From Pseudorhodobacter antarcticus (GTDB lineage Bacteria > Pseudomonadota > Alphaproteobacteria > Rhodobacterales > Rhodobacteraceae): DNA of 63,859 nt. The DNA lies in the NCBI GenBank assembly GCA_945860375.1, contig CAMAQR010000020.1:1-63859 (forward strand). Reading direction: 5' to 3'. Position 1 is the first letter of the stretch, and every line of letters begins with the position of its first letter. Under the pieces are notes generated by a model. It ran no database searches. It saw nothing but the letters and a program-made list of their open reading frames with translations, and was not told the origin of the DNA. Positions 25,456-35,189 of this stretch are shown here, piece after piece. The position numbers and the translations under genes were made by a program.

Positions 25456-26715
25456 ATGACACCCACGTCCCTGCAAGACCGTCGCACCCGGCTTTTGGGG
25501 CCCAATGTGCGGCTTTTCTACGATCATCCTGTGCATCTGGTGCGGGGCCTTGGCACTTGGGTTTGGGATGCAGATGGCCGCAAGTATTTGGATTGTTAAA
25601 ACAATGTCCCGCATGTTGGCCATTGCCATCCGGCGGTGGTCGCAGCCATCACCGCGCAAGCCAGACTTCTGAACACCCATACGCGCTATTTGCACGAGGG
25701 GATTTTGGACTATGTCGAGCGCCTGACCGCCACGTTCGGACCGCAAATCACCTCTGCCATCATGGTCTGCACCGGGTCAGAGGCGAATGACGTCGCCCTG
25801 CGCATGGCACAGGCCGTCACTGGCAAAACCGGGATCATCGCCACCGACCACACCTATCACGGCAACACCACCGCCGTGTCGCAATTGTCCACCACCATGC
25901 CGCCCATCGGCGGTTTCGGTGGCCATGTCCGCCATGTCCCCGCTCCCGACAGCTATCGCCCCTTGGCCCCCGGTGCCTTCACGCAAGCGGTTGAAAACGC
26001 CTGCCAATCCCTGACCACCTCTGGCCATGGCGTTTCCGGGATGATCCTGTGCCCTTTCTTCGTGAACGAAGGTTTCCCCAACCTGCCGCCCGGTTTCCTC
26101 GACGGGGCCATCGCCGCCGTCCGCAACCATGGCGGCGTCATCATTGCGGATGAGGTGCAGCCCGGTTTTGGCCGCCTTGGCAGCCATTTCTGGGGCCACC
26201 AACGCGCCGGATTTGCGCCCGAGATCGTGACCATGGGCAAGCCGATGGGCAACGGCCACCCCGTCGCCTGCGTGGCGACCAGCTATGACATCATGGCCGC
26301 GTTCCGCCAGCCTTTCCGTTATTTCAACACCTTCGGCGGCAATCCGGTGTCTTGTGCGGCGGCGAATGCGGTTCTCGACGTGCTCGCGTCCGAAAATCTG
26401 CCCGCCCGCGCGGTGCAAACTGGCATCCATCTGCGCGCCGGGCTGCAGGCCTTGGCCACCAAACACGCGGTCATCGGCGACATACGCGGATCGGGTCTGG
26501 CCATCGGTGCCGAACTGGTGCTGGACCGCGCCACCAAAACCCCAGCCACAGCTCTGGCCGCTCGCGTGATCAACGATCTGCGCACCCGTGGTGTGCTGAT
26601 GGGCGCGAACGGCATCGCTTATAACGTGCTGAAAATCCGCCCGCCGATGCCCTTTGGCCTCCCCGAGGCCGACCTGTTGCTGCAAGTGCTGGACGAGGTG
26701 CTGACGGCGCTTTAG
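25456..26715 (+). pseudogene. Class III PLP aminotransferase broken by an in-frame TAA
   Basis: The frame encodes a full-length (~420 residue) PLP enzyme related to ethanolamine-phosphate/phosphohydroxylysine phospho-lyases and alanine-glyoxylate-type aminotransferases. After 47 codons, TAA at 25597-25599 interrupts the motif YLDC-x-NNVPHVGHCHP exactly at the x, normally Tyr or Ile; TAC/TAT to TAA is one change. Beyond it the frame is undamaged, with IADEVQPGFGR, TMGKPMGNG (PLP Lys) and FNTFGGNPVSCAAA. Either a recent nonsense mutation or a sequencing error. Re-initiation at the ATG at 25636, or elsewhere, would miss part of the fold. Confidence 0.85.
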
Positions 26716-26730
26716 CCCACCCACTCCGCC

Positions 26731-27531
26731 TCAGTCGAACCCCACCGACACCGAGCCGAAGCCCCCAAAATCCGCTTCAAACCAACTGCCGGGCGGGGCC
26801 TCGATCGGCCGGATGAAAGACCCCGACAACACCACCTCACCCGCCGAAATTCCCTGCCCATACTGCGCCAAGCGGTGCACCAACCAGACAATCCCCGTCA
26901 CCGGATCATCCAGAACCCCAGCGCCAAGCCCGGTTTCCTCCACCACGCCGTCGCGTTTCACAATCGCCCCGACCCAGCGCAGATCAACCGCCTTTAAGTC
27001 ATGCCTTTGTGATCCCAGCACTACCCCCGCATTGGCCGCATTGTCCGACACCGTATCCACGATGATCCGCGCCCGCCCGGTCACGGGGTCCGCCCGCAAA
27101 ATCCGCGTGTCCAAAATCTCCAGACTGGGCACGACGTGATCCGTCGCCGCCACCACATCCGCCCGGCTGATCCCGGCCCCGGCCAGATCCGCCTTCATCA
27201 CGAAGGCAATCTCTGCCTCCACCCGCGGCTGAATGAACCGCCCCGCTGGCACCACAGCGCCATCCCCAAACCGCATATCGTCCAGCAACACCCCCGAATC
27301 CGGCGTGGTGATGGCCAAAGCCTGCTGCATCGCGCGGCTGGTCAGCCCGATCTTCCAGCCAATCCGCCGCCGCCCTCGCACACATTTCAACGCCACCAGC
27401 GCCGCCTGCACCGCGTAGGCTTCGTCCAACGTCATCCCGGGATGCGCCAAACTCAGCAACCCGATCTGCCGCCCCGCGTTCTCGGCCGCCAAAAGCGCCC
27501 GCGCCGCCGCCTCAATCTGTTCTGGCGTCAT
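26731..27531 (-). CDS. hpaH: HpaH, 2-oxo-hept-4-ene-1,7-dioate hydratase
   Basis: Hydrates 2-oxohept-4-ene-1,7-dioate in the homoprotocatechuate meta-cleavage pathway; Mg2+-dependent, FAH-like hydratase fold. Signs: DEAYAVQAALVALK, the GWKIGLTSRAMQQ motif, FIQPRVEAEIAFVM and the EILDTRI segment, all typical of hydratases HpaH/MhpD. The start at 27531 overlaps the hpaG stop (ATGA) and gives 266 residues. It is the last gene of the hpaE-hpaD-hpaG-hpaH operon; the next enzyme, aldolase HpaI, is not in the window. Confidence 0.9.
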   Translation of the reverse strand: MTPEQIEAAARALLAAENAGRQIGLLSLAHPGMTLDEAYAVQAALVALKCVRGRRRIGWKIGLTSRAMQQALAITTPDSGVLLDDMRFGDGAVVPAGRFIQPRVEAEIAFVMKADLAGAGISRADVVAATDHVVPSLEILDTRILRADPVTGRARIIVDTVSDNAANAGVVLGSQRHDLKAVDLRWVGAIVKRDGVVEETGLGAGVLDDPVTGIVWLVHRLAQYGQGISAGEVVLSGSFIRPIEAPPGSWFEADFGGFGSVSVGFD

Positions 27532-28382
27532 GCGTCCACCACCCCGTTGCGCAATGTCCCGATGCCCTCTGCCGACACCTCCACCACATCGCCCGGCACC
27601 AGCCACAGCGGCGGATCAAACCGCGCCCCCGCGCCCGTGGGAGTCCCGGTCACAATAATGTCACCGGGCACCAAAGTGGTGAAGGTCGAGATATAGGCAA
27701 TCTGCCGCGCCACTGAAAACAGCATCCGCCCGGTGCGATCCGACTGCCGCACTGCGCCATTGACCCTGCATTCCAACCCCACATCAACAATCTGGCCCGC
27801 ATCCACAAACGGCACCAGCCAAGGCCCCATCGCGCCCGAGCCATCCCAATTCTTGCCCTGCGTGACGTTGAACTTCGCATGTCGCACCCAGTCGCGCAGG
27901 GTGCCCTCGTTGCACAGGGTCAGGGCCGCGATATGGCCCAGCGCCTCACCTTTCGCAATCCGCCGCCCGCCCTTGCCGATCACCACCGCAATCTCGCCTT
28001 CGTAATCCAGCTGCGGCGTCTCCGGTGGCCGCGTCAACGGCTGTTCGTGCCCGACAAAAGACCGCGCAAAGCGGATGAACAGCGACATGTTGGGCGGTGC
28101 CTCCTGCCCGTCCTTGTACTCGGCGTTGCGGTCAGGAAAGTTCACCCCCACACAGATGATCTTTTCCGGCGCAGGCACCGGAATGTCCCAGCGGAAACTG
28201 CCATCCAGATGCGTCACCGCCCGCCCCACCGCCGCCTGCGCCAAAGCCGCAAACCCATCCGCCGCAATCACCTCGCGCAAACTCGCCCACTGCGGAAACG
28301 CATCCGACAGCGCCACCACACCGCCCGGCACCACAGCCCCATAAACCTGCCGCCCGCCTGCCGTGATCGTCGCAAACCGCAT
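27528..28382 (-). CDS. hpaG: FAH-family isomerase/decarboxylase, probable HpaG
   Basis: Fumarylacetoacetate-hydrolase-fold protein with CVGVNFPDRNAEY, the acidic metal triad region LDYEGEIAVVIGKGG, and GDIIVTGTPTGAGA. By context it should decarboxylate or isomerise 5-oxopent-3-ene-1,2,5-tricarboxylate in homoprotocatechuate breakdown. I place the start at 28382 (MRFATITAGG), which has AAGGA eight bases upstream; ATGs at 28391 and 28403 are alternatives. At 284 residues it carries one FAH domain rather than the two of E. coli HpaG. No separate HpaF isomerase gene was seen nearby. Confidence 0.75.
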   Translation of the reverse strand: MRFATITAGGRQVYGAVVPGGVVALSDAFPQWASLREVIAADGFAALAQAAVGRAVTHLDGSFRWDIPVPAPEKIICVGVNFPDRNAEYKDGQEAPPNMSLFIRFARSFVGHEQPLTRPPETPQLDYEGEIAVVIGKGGRRIAKGEALGHIAALTLCNEGTLRDWVRHAKFNVTQGKNWDGSGAMGPWLVPFVDAGQIVDVGLECRVNGAVRQSDRTGRMLFSVARQIAYISTFTTLVPGDIIVTGTPTGAGARFDPPLWLVPGDVVEVSAEGIGTLRNGVVDA

Positions 28383-28462
28383 ATCCTGCATCCTTGTGTT
28401 CATCTTGGTGCAAATATCCTCGGGGGGAGGCAAAGCCGTGGGGGGCAGACAGCCCCCCGCCG

Positions 28463-29443
28463 TCATGGCGCAATGATCGGCTGCGCCTTCAAATCACTGT
28501 CTGTCAGCCCAGCCCCCTCAAACACCGACCCCAGTTCAAACCAGGATCGCGGCGCCGCAGCCCCCCACAAGGTCTGGCGCTGCGGGTCTTTCAGATCCCA
28601 TTTGATCGGCTCCAGATCGGGATCAACGGTCTGATAATCCGAACAGTAAATCTCGGTCCGGTGCCCGTCCCTGTCGCGGATATACAGGAAAAACGCGTTG
28701 GCAATCCCGTGCCGCCCCGGACCGCGCTCAATATTGCCCAGATAGCCCGTGGTGGACATCAGATCCAGAAGATCAATGATGTTCAAAGGTGTCGGCACCC
28801 AGAACGCCAGATGATGCAGCCTTGGCCCGGTGCCATTGGTAAAGGCCACATCATGCACGCCGCCCTTGCGGTGCATCCAGGCGGCCCAGGTCCGCCCCGT
28901 TTCCTCATCCGCCGTATATTCCGTCACCCGGAACCCCATCTCGCCATAAAACGCCATGCTTTCATCGACATTCGGCGAGAACATGTTGAAATGGTCGATC
29001 CGCAAGGGTTTTACGCCCCGGTAGAGCTTGTAGTGCTGATGGATCGGCGGCAGGCGGTCCATCTGGCAATAGAATTCAAGCGGTATCCCCATTGGATCGC
29101 GGGTGCGCAACACCCGCCCCATGAACGGGCGCTCGATCCACGCCGTGGCCAAGCCCTTGGATCTGAACCAATGTTCCGCCTTTTCCAGATCCGGCGCATC
29201 CCACAGCTTGAAACCCAGCACCCCCACCGACCCGACCTCGGCCTGCTGCAAAATCACGCAATGATGCCCGCGTTCTTCCATCGCCCGCAGATAGATATGC
29301 GTCGCATCCTCATGGGTCACTTGCAGCCCCAAAGTGTCGACATAGAACCCCCGCGACCATGCCAGATCGGTGACGTTCAACTCGACATGGGACAGCCGCA
29401 CAATGTTGAAGGGCGGGTACAGGTTCGGTGCAGGTATGGCCAT
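28463..29443 (-). CDS. hpaD: HpaD, homoprotocatechuate 2,3-dioxygenase
   Basis: Extradiol ring-cleaving dioxygenase (vicinal oxygen chelate fold, Fe or Mn), opening 3,4-dihydroxyphenylacetate to 5-carboxymethyl-2-hydroxymuconate semialdehyde. The two-domain architecture is visible: N-domain starting RLSHVELNVTDLAWSRGFY and catalytic C-domain with the metal ligands His in RIDHFNMFSP, His in RLHHLAFWV and Glu in TEIYCSDY. 326 residues fits the Brevibacterium-type enzyme. It lies nine bases from hpaE. Confidence 0.92.
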   Translation of the reverse strand: MAIPAPNLYPPFNIVRLSHVELNVTDLAWSRGFYVDTLGLQVTHEDATHIYLRAMEERGHHCVILQQAEVGSVGVLGFKLWDAPDLEKAEHWFRSKGLATAWIERPFMGRVLRTRDPMGIPLEFYCQMDRLPPIHQHYKLYRGVKPLRIDHFNMFSPNVDESMAFYGEMGFRVTEYTADEETGRTWAAWMHRKGGVHDVAFTNGTGPRLHHLAFWVPTPLNIIDLLDLMSTTGYLGNIERGPGRHGIANAFFLYIRDRDGHRTEIYCSDYQTVDPDLEPIKWDLKDPQRQTLWGAAAPRSWFELGSVFEGAGLTDSDLKAQPIIAP

Positions 29444-29452
29444 GATTTCCCC

Positions 29453-30961
29453 CTACGCGCCAAGGCGCTGAATTTTGTGCTGCCCCAAGGCAAAAGCCAC
29501 GTTCTTGGTTTCCATGTAAAACTCAAACGACCATTGCGCGCCGTCACGGCCAATGCCGGAACTTTTCACCCCCCCAAAGGGGGTGGGCAGATGGCGGACA
29601 TTCTCGGAATTCACCCAGATCATCCCCGCCTCCAACCCGCCCGAAAACCGCAAAGCCCGCGTCAGATCATTGGTCCAGACATAGCCCGTCAACCCATAAG
29701 CCACATCATTGGCAATCGCCAAAGCCTCGGCCTCGGTGGCAAAGGTCAGCGAGGTCAGAACCGGCCCGAACACCTCTTCCTGCGCAATCCGCATCCCCGG
29801 TTTGGCACCCGTAAACAGCGTGGGCCGCACGAACCAACCCGCATCCCCCACCCGAACACCCCCTGCCACCAAAGTAGCCCCTTCCGCTTGACCGATATCA
29901 AAGTACCCGACAACCTTGTCAAAATGCGTCTTGTGGATCAGCGGCCCGATTTCCGTCGCCGGGTCCAGCGGATGCCCGACCTTGATATGATCCACCCGCT
30001 TGACCAGCGCCGCATGGAAGTCATCTGCAATCGTGTCCTGCACCAAAAGGCGGCTCGATGAGGTGCAACGTTCGCCGTTCAACGAGTAGATCATGAAGAT
30101 CACCGCATCCAAAGCCCGCTCCAGATCGGCATCGTCAAACACCACCACCGGATTCTTGCCGCCCAGTTCAAAATGCACCCGCTTCAGCGTGTCCGCGCCT
30201 TGTCGCATGATCATCGACCCGGTCTTCGTCTCGCCGACAAAGGCAATCGCCTTGATGTCGGGATGCTCGGTCAACGCCCGCCCCGCGCCTTCGCCCATGC
30301 CGTTCACAAGGTTCAAAACCCCATCCGGCAACCCCGCCTCATGGCAAATCTCGGCCAAAAGGCGCGCGGTCAGTGGGCTGAATTCGGCAGGTTTGTGCAC
30401 CACAGTGCAACCCGCCGCCAGCGCCGGGGCGATCTTCCACGTCGACAGCATGAACGGCGTGTTCCAAGGCGTGATCACCCCGACCGGGCCGATCGGACTG
30501 CGCGAAGTGACGTTCAGATGGGTCGCCGTCGGCAAGGATTGCCCGTCGCGCGCCTGCGGGGCCAAATCGGCGAAATAGCGGAAATTCTCGGCCCCGCGCA
30601 GCGCCGCCTTGGACATAAAGCGGTACGCCTGCCCAGTATCCCAGCATTCGCACAGCGCAATTTCCTCGGCCCGTTCCACAATCAGATCGGCAATGCGGTG
30701 CAAAATCGCGCGGCGCTTGTCGCCCTCCAGCGCCGCCCAAGCCGGAAACGCCGCCTTCGCCGCCTTTGCCGCCGCATCAATATCCGCAGCCTCACCCCGC
30801 GCCACCCGCGCAATCAGGCTTTCATCCACTGGCGAGCGTGTCTCAAACCAGCCGCCCGACCCCGGCACCGACTGCCCATTGATCAGGTTCAGGATGCCCC
30901 CGTCGCGAAACCGCGCGAGGTGGGTTTCCAGTTGTGACAGATGAGTGGCAAGATCAGACAT
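29453..30961 (-). CDS. hpaE: HpaE, 5-carboxymethyl-2-hydroxymuconate semialdehyde dehydrogenase
   Basis: NAD-dependent aldehyde dehydrogenase that follows HpaD. Typical features: VITPWNTPFMLSTWKIAPAL (cofactor binding), the general-base Glu in FELGGKNPVVVFDDAD, the nucleophile Cys in NGERCTSSSR, and EEVFGPVLT near the C-terminus. The ATG at 30961 has GAGGAG upstream and gives 502 residues; an upstream frame of 29 codons looks non-coding. It is the promoter-proximal gene of the operon, divergent from hpaR with 96 bases between them. Confidence 0.92.
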   Translation of the reverse strand: MSDLATHLSQLETHLARFRDGGILNLINGQSVPGSGGWFETRSPVDESLIARVARGEAADIDAAAKAAKAAFPAWAALEGDKRRAILHRIADLIVERAEEIALCECWDTGQAYRFMSKAALRGAENFRYFADLAPQARDGQSLPTATHLNVTSRSPIGPVGVITPWNTPFMLSTWKIAPALAAGCTVVHKPAEFSPLTARLLAEICHEAGLPDGVLNLVNGMGEGAGRALTEHPDIKAIAFVGETKTGSMIMRQGADTLKRVHFELGGKNPVVVFDDADLERALDAVIFMIYSLNGERCTSSSRLLVQDTIADDFHAALVKRVDHIKVGHPLDPATEIGPLIHKTHFDKVVGYFDIGQAEGATLVAGGVRVGDAGWFVRPTLFTGAKPGMRIAQEEVFGPVLTSLTFATEAEALAIANDVAYGLTGYVWTNDLTRALRFSGGLEAGMIWVNSENVRHLPTPFGGVKSSGIGRDGAQWSFEFYMETKNVAFALGQHKIQRLGA

Positions 30962-31057
30962 CGCAAGCTCCTCGGCATCATTACTTGCTTTGTTAACTAG
31001 ATCACCGCAGCTGTCAACCCGCTTGAGTGTCCCCGCGAAACCCGGCATTCATATGCC

Positions 31058-31519
31058 ATGACCCAAGAGCCCGATCCCCCCCTGCGCCGCACCAAACGAT
31101 CGCTTCCGATCGCTCTGTTGCGCGCGCGCGAAACCGTGATGGGGCCGATCCGCGACATGCTGGCCACCAGCGGCGTGAATGAGCAGAAATGGCGGGTGCT
31201 GCGCGTCGTGCAGGAACATGGAGCGATGGAACTGACCCATATCGCCCAGCAAGCCTGCCTGTTGCTGCCCAGCCTGACCCGCATCATCCGCGCGATGGAA
31301 GACGAAGGCCTGATCGCCCGCACCACTCCGCCCGAAGACCGCCGCAAAACCGTCGTCACGGTGACGGACGCGGGCGAGGCGTTGATCCGCGCCCATTCCG
31401 CCGCCAGCCAAACAATTTTCGCGCAGCTGGAGCAGGATTTCGGCCATGACAATCTGGAAACCCTGCTGGACCTGCTGGAACAGTTGCAAGCCACGGCCGC
31501 GCGTCCCAAACAGTCCTAG
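31058..31519 (+). CDS. hpaR: HpaR, MarR-family regulator
   Basis: MarR-type repressor, 153 residues. The winged helix is clear: VNEQKWRVLRVVQEHGAMEL, then IAQQACLLLPSLTRIIRAME, and the wing ARTTPPEDRRKTVVTVTDAG. It is divergent from hpaE, the arrangement of HpaR regulators, and would bind the intergenic region; a GTTAAC palindrome at 30992-30997 is the only obvious candidate half-site. Its stop codon lies at the edge of dispersed repeat copy 2. Confidence 0.88.
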   Translation: MTQEPDPPLRRTKRSLPIALLRARETVMGPIRDMLATSGVNEQKWRVLRVVQEHGAMELTHIAQQACLLLPSLTRIIRAMEDEGLIARTTPPEDRRKTVVTVTDAGEALIRAHSAASQTIFAQLEQDFGHDNLETLLDLLEQLQATAARPKQS

Positions 31520-31630
31520 ATCGGATTTGCCTCAATCTGATTCAGATTGATGGAAATCCAAGACAGGCACCGCCGGTGTCTGTTGCGGTTGCGCCCCATC
31601 GGCCAAACCCGATCGAACGCAAGACGTTCT
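31518..31630 (-). repeat. Dispersed repeat, copy 2
   Basis: Best-preserved copy. Landmarks are CGGATTTGCCTCAATCTGAT, ATCCAAGACAGGCACCGCC and GTTGCGGTTGCG. On the minus strand it encodes RNRNRHRRCLSWISINLNQ and ends in a TAG whose complement overlaps the hpaR stop region. See copies at 23924 and 41947. Confidence 0.75.
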
Positions 31631-31914
31631 GGCACACCCTCCGCATGCCCCAACCTTGGCAGGCCGCGCCAATTCTTCGGCAAGGGCTGGTCGGTGAACA
31701 CCACACCCACTTCGGACAAGGACGCCAGCCGCACCGGGGCAGACCGCCCCGGTTTGAAATGGTCACCGACCCCCACACCTGCGCGGGTGCCCTGTGATGG
31801 GGCTCTGTTGCAACACAGCCGGTTCGGGGCAATGCAGATCGCCCCGCAGGAAAGCGTCACTGTTCAGCAGGCGTCAGACCGACAAGGACGCAACAGGGGT
31901 TCGCTTCAGGGCTC
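31631..31914. other. Non-coding stretch after repeat copy 2
   Basis: No supportable gene. A minus-strand frame of 114 codons covers this stretch and the repeat but looks chimeric. GGCTCTGTTGCAA at 31801-31813 resembles the terminal sequence of IS6-family insertion elements, but there is no transposase and no second end, so it is at most a scar. Confidence 0.4.
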
Positions 31915-32982
31915 TTACCGCAACCGCCGGCCCGCAGGATCAAACAGCAAGGTTTTGGCCGGATCAAACGTCGCGGCGATCTTCTGCCCCGACAGCCAAT
32001 CCCGGCCATGATCGGTGCCGATGGTGATGATGTCAGCCCCGGCTTGCCGCGCATAGGCATAGGACTCGCCGCCCAGATGTTCAATGATTTCAATGGTCAG
32101 ATCCAGCACCGCCGCGCCACCCGCCTTGAAATGCTCGGGCCGGATGCCCACCGTCACCGCTGCCCCCTCAACCAAAGCTGTGGCCAGTGGCGGCAAAGGG
32201 ATCACCTGCCCGCCGTATTGCGGCAAGGTCAGCGCACCGTTTTGGGCCACCGCAGGCAGAAAATTCATCCGCGGCGAGCCGATAAACCCCGCCACAAACT
32301 GGTTGTCGGGATTGTCGTACAACTCCAAAGGCGACCCGGTCTGTTCAATCAACCCATCGCGCAGCACCACGATCTTGTCGGCCAAAGTCATCGCCTCCAC
32401 CTGATCATGGGTCACATAGATGATGGTCGATTGCAGTTCCTTGTGCAGCCGCGCGATTTCGATCCGCATCTGTACCCGCAGTTCGGCGTCCAGATTGGAC
32501 AGCGGCTCGTCAAACAAGAACACCTCGGGCTTGCGCACAATGGCCCGGCCAATGGCAACGCGCTGACGCTGCCCGCCCGACAGATCCTTCGGCTTGCGGT
32601 CCATCAGCCTGTGCAGTTCCAGGATTTTCGCCGCCTCGTCCACCCGCCGCGCGATGCCCGCTTTCGTCTCACCGGCGTATTTCAGCGCCAGCCCCATGTT
32701 CTCGCGCACCGTCATATGCGGGTACAAAGCATAGCTTTGGAACACCATGGCGATGCCGCGTTTCGACGCATCGACGTCGTTCATCCGCGTCGATCCGATC
32801 ACCAGATCGCCCTCGCTGATCGTCTCCAGCCCCGCAATCATCCGCAGCAACGTGGACTTGCCACAGCCCGAAGGCCCGACAAACACCACGAATTCCTTGG
32901 GCTTCACCTCAAGGTTCACGCCCTTGATCACATCATGCGCGCCGTAGGATTTGCGCAAACCGGTCAGTTTCAATCCGCTCAT
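31915..32982 (-). CDS. Sugar ABC importer ATPase (MalK/UgpC type)
   Basis: ATP-binding subunit of a carbohydrate importer, 355 residues. Walker [11 protein letters not shown]-loop [16 protein letters not shown], signature [14 protein letters not shown] and Walker [14 protein letters not shown] are present, and the C-terminal third is the MalK-type regulatory/TOBE region ([10 protein letters not shown]). These ATPases often serve several importers. It is the last gene of the operon, four bases after the GH2 gene. Confidence 0.92.
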   Translation of the reverse strand: MSGLKLTGLRKSYGAHDVIKGVNLEVKPKEFVVFVGPSGCGKSTLLRMIAGLETISEGDLVIGSTRMNDVDASKRGIAMVFQSYALYPHMTVRENMGLALKYAGETKAGIARRVDEAAKILELHRLMDRKPKDLSGGQRQRVAIGRAIVRKPEVFLFDEPLSNLDAELRVQMRIEIARLHKELQSTIIYVTHDQVEAMTLADKIVVLRDGLIEQTGSPLELYDNPDNQFVAGFIGSPRMNFLPAVAQNGALTLPQYGGQVIPLPPLATALVEGAAVTVGIRPEHFKAGGAAVLDLTIEIIEHLGGESYAYARQAGADIITIGTDHGRDWLSGQKIAATFDPAKTLLFDPAGRRLR

Positions 32983-32985
32983 GCC

Positions 32986-35181
32986 CTAAACCCCGCTTGC
33001 GGTCAGATGGATCGTCGTCGGGCCCAGACGGTCATGCATCACGGTCACGGTGATCGGCCCCGCGCCCACAGCCTGCACCCAAACCCCCGTGGCCCCGCCG
33101 CGCAACGGCACCACCGCCGGCCCCAGCCGACGCGCCCCCGCAACAGTGATCGTCACCGGCTCGGTCATGAACGGCAGCTTGTTGCCGACCTGATCCAGCA
33201 CCCGGATCATCACCCGCACCGCGTCGCGCGAACCAATCGCGCTGGCATCCGCCACCACCTGCAACGCCGTCGGCAGCGGATCACAGGCGAACCGCCGCAC
33301 CGCCGCCACCTTGCCGCCGATATAGCCGGTGACGGTGCCGCTTTCCCACGTCATCCCCCATTGCCCCAATTCATCCGCCGAGAAATCGGCGCGCGTCATC
33401 ACCACCGGCGCATGCGGCAGGTTGGGATAGTTGGCGCGGTCGGGCTGCATCCGTTTTGGCGCATAATCCCCACATTGCAGTTCCACCTCGTCGCAGTTGG
33501 TCAGCACGATCAGGGGCAACACGCCGCCGATATTGCGTTCCCCGCGCGCCCAATAGGTGACAGGTTCCAGCACCACCGCCTCGGACGCGTCGCACTGGCT
33601 GGCATAGGCGTGGGCAGCAAATTTCGGCTCGCGGAACATGTCCATCACGCCGTGATGGCAAATCCGGTCGCCAGAGCCGAAATCCTTGTGGGTGTTGTAG
33701 TCAAACGCGCACCAGCCAATGACGCCCGAGACAGTCGGATCGCCATAGCAGGCGTCCAGCACCTCAAGATGCCGTGTCACATGTTCGGCCTGCCGTTGTT
33801 CCTGATCGCCGGTCTTGGTGGGGTACATGTGGCCGTTGAACTCAGTCACGATGTAAGGCACGTTTTTCTTCAGCCCGGTGACTTCTTGCTGCGCGCGCAA
33901 CGCGGTGCGCGGGCGATTGCCGCCCAGTTCAAACTCTCCCATGATGAAATCATTCATGGTGTAGACGTCTTCCAACATCTCGGAATGGGTCAGATAGCGC
34001 ACGCCGCCGGTTTGACGTGTTGCATCAAGTTCGCGCGCCAATCTGTTGGTTTCGCTGTATAAATCGTGATTGTCTTGCGACTCATTGATCCGAACCCCCC
34101 AGATGATGATGCTGGGATGGTTCCAATCCCGCGTGATCATGCGGCGGACATTTTCCACCGCCTCGCCCTGCCATGCGGTGTCGCCAATGTGTTGCCAGCC
34201 GGGGATTTCTTCGAACACCAGCAGCCCGATGCGGTCGCAATGATCGAGAAACCACGTCGATTGCGGGTAGTGGGACGTCCGTACAAGATTGAGATGCAGC
34301 TCATGTTTCAGGATTTCCGCATCGCGTTCCTGCGCCGCACGGCCCAAGGCGTAGCCGGAATAGGGAAAAGACTGATGCCGGTTCAAGCCGCGGATTTTCA
34401 GCGGCCGACCGTTGAGCAAAAAGCCATCGGCGGTGAATTCGGCGGCCCGAAACCCGAAGGTCGTGCTTGTGCTATCGCTGCCGTGCGGCGTTGTCAGGGT
34501 CAGATCGACGGTGTAAAGATTTGGCGCAGTGACGTCCCAAAGCGCGATGTCGCGCAAGCCCTGCATGTTCAGCTTCAGGCGCTCACCCGTCACCACTCGC
34601 TTGGTTTGCGCCACAGCGCGCCCCGCTCCGTCGCGCAAAACGGCGCTCAATTCCCCAGATAGATCAAGCCCTTGCGGGTTGTTCAGCACCACCGCCAGCG
34701 TCACCGTTTTCACATCGCCCAACACATCGGGCGTTTCAATCTTGGTCAACCCAATCGACACCGGGGCGGATTTCAGCAGCCAGACATCGCGGTAAATCCC
34801 GGCATAGGTCAGATAATCAATCGCGCCGCCAAAGGGCGGAATGGCCGGGTTTTCCGCGCCGTCAATCACCACCCGCAAGCTGTTCGGCCCCAGAAGCAGG
34901 CCGGTCAGCCGCGCCTCAAACGGGGTATAGCCGTCAGGATGCGCCGCAATCTGCACGCCGTTCAGGAACACGCGTGCATTGGCCATCGCGCCGTCAAAGC
35001 GCAAGGACACCTCTTGCCCCGCCCAATCAGGCGCGGGTGCAAAGGTCTTTTCATAGATGAAGACCCGCTGGTAAGTCGTTTCATCGAAATAGGAAAACGG
35101 CAAATCGACCGCATTGTGCGGCAACCGCACCTCTGCCCCGTCAAACATCCAGCCATCGTTGAAATCAGTGATAATCGGCAT
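32986..35181 (-). CDS. Glycoside hydrolase family 2 (beta-galactosidase/glucuronidase-like)
   Basis: Cytoplasmic retaining glycosidase (731 aa) with no signal peptide. Jelly-roll N-domain (RFDGAMANARVFLNGVQI), an Ig-like domain, then the TIM barrel: RTSHYPQSTWFLDHCDRIG, acid/base Glu in WGVRINES and nucleophile Glu in YIVTEFNGH. This order is that of GH2 enzymes; the sequence is closer to beta-glucuronidase and small beta-galactosidases than to LacZ. The start at 35181 has AGGAG upstream; about 100 extra codons upstream are an out-of-frame reading of the permease gene. It should hydrolyse the oligosaccharide brought in by the adjacent importer. Confidence 0.9.
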   Translation of the reverse strand: MPIITDFNDGWMFDGAEVRLPHNAVDLPFSYFDETTYQRVFIYEKTFAPAPDWAGQEVSLRFDGAMANARVFLNGVQIAAHPDGYTPFEARLTGLLLGPNSLRVVIDGAENPAIPPFGGAIDYLTYAGIYRDVWLLKSAPVSIGLTKIETPDVLGDVKTVTLAVVLNNPQGLDLSGELSAVLRDGAGRAVAQTKRVVTGERLKLNMQGLRDIALWDVTAPNLYTVDLTLTTPHGSDSTSTTFGFRAAEFTADGFLLNGRPLKIRGLNRHQSFPYSGYALGRAAQERDAEILKHELHLNLVRTSHYPQSTWFLDHCDRIGLLVFEEIPGWQHIGDTAWQGEAVENVRRMITRDWNHPSIIIWGVRINESQDNHDLYSETNRLARELDATRQTGGVRYLTHSEMLEDVYTMNDFIMGEFELGGNRPRTALRAQQEVTGLKKNVPYIVTEFNGHMYPTKTGDQEQRQAEHVTRHLEVLDACYGDPTVSGVIGWCAFDYNTHKDFGSGDRICHHGVMDMFREPKFAAHAYASQCDASEAVVLEPVTYWARGERNIGGVLPLIVLTNCDEVELQCGDYAPKRMQPDRANYPNLPHAPVVMTRADFSADELGQWGMTWESGTVTGYIGGKVAAVRRFACDPLPTALQVVADASAIGSRDAVRVMIRVLDQVGNKLPFMTEPVTITVAGARRLGPAVVPLRGGATGVWVQAVGAGPITVTVMHDRLGPTTIHLTASGV

Positions 35182-35189
35182 GGAAACTC

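Noticed and set aside
28394..30061. Open frame of 555 codons on the plus strand
   Set aside because: Antisense to hpaG, hpaD and hpaE, with no protein likeness.
32008..34062. Open frame of 684 codons on the plus strand
   Set aside because: It lies antisense to the sugar ATPase and GH2 genes, both with clear family motifs, and its protein is His/Arg/Gln-rich without any known pattern. Long antisense frames are usual in high-GC DNA.
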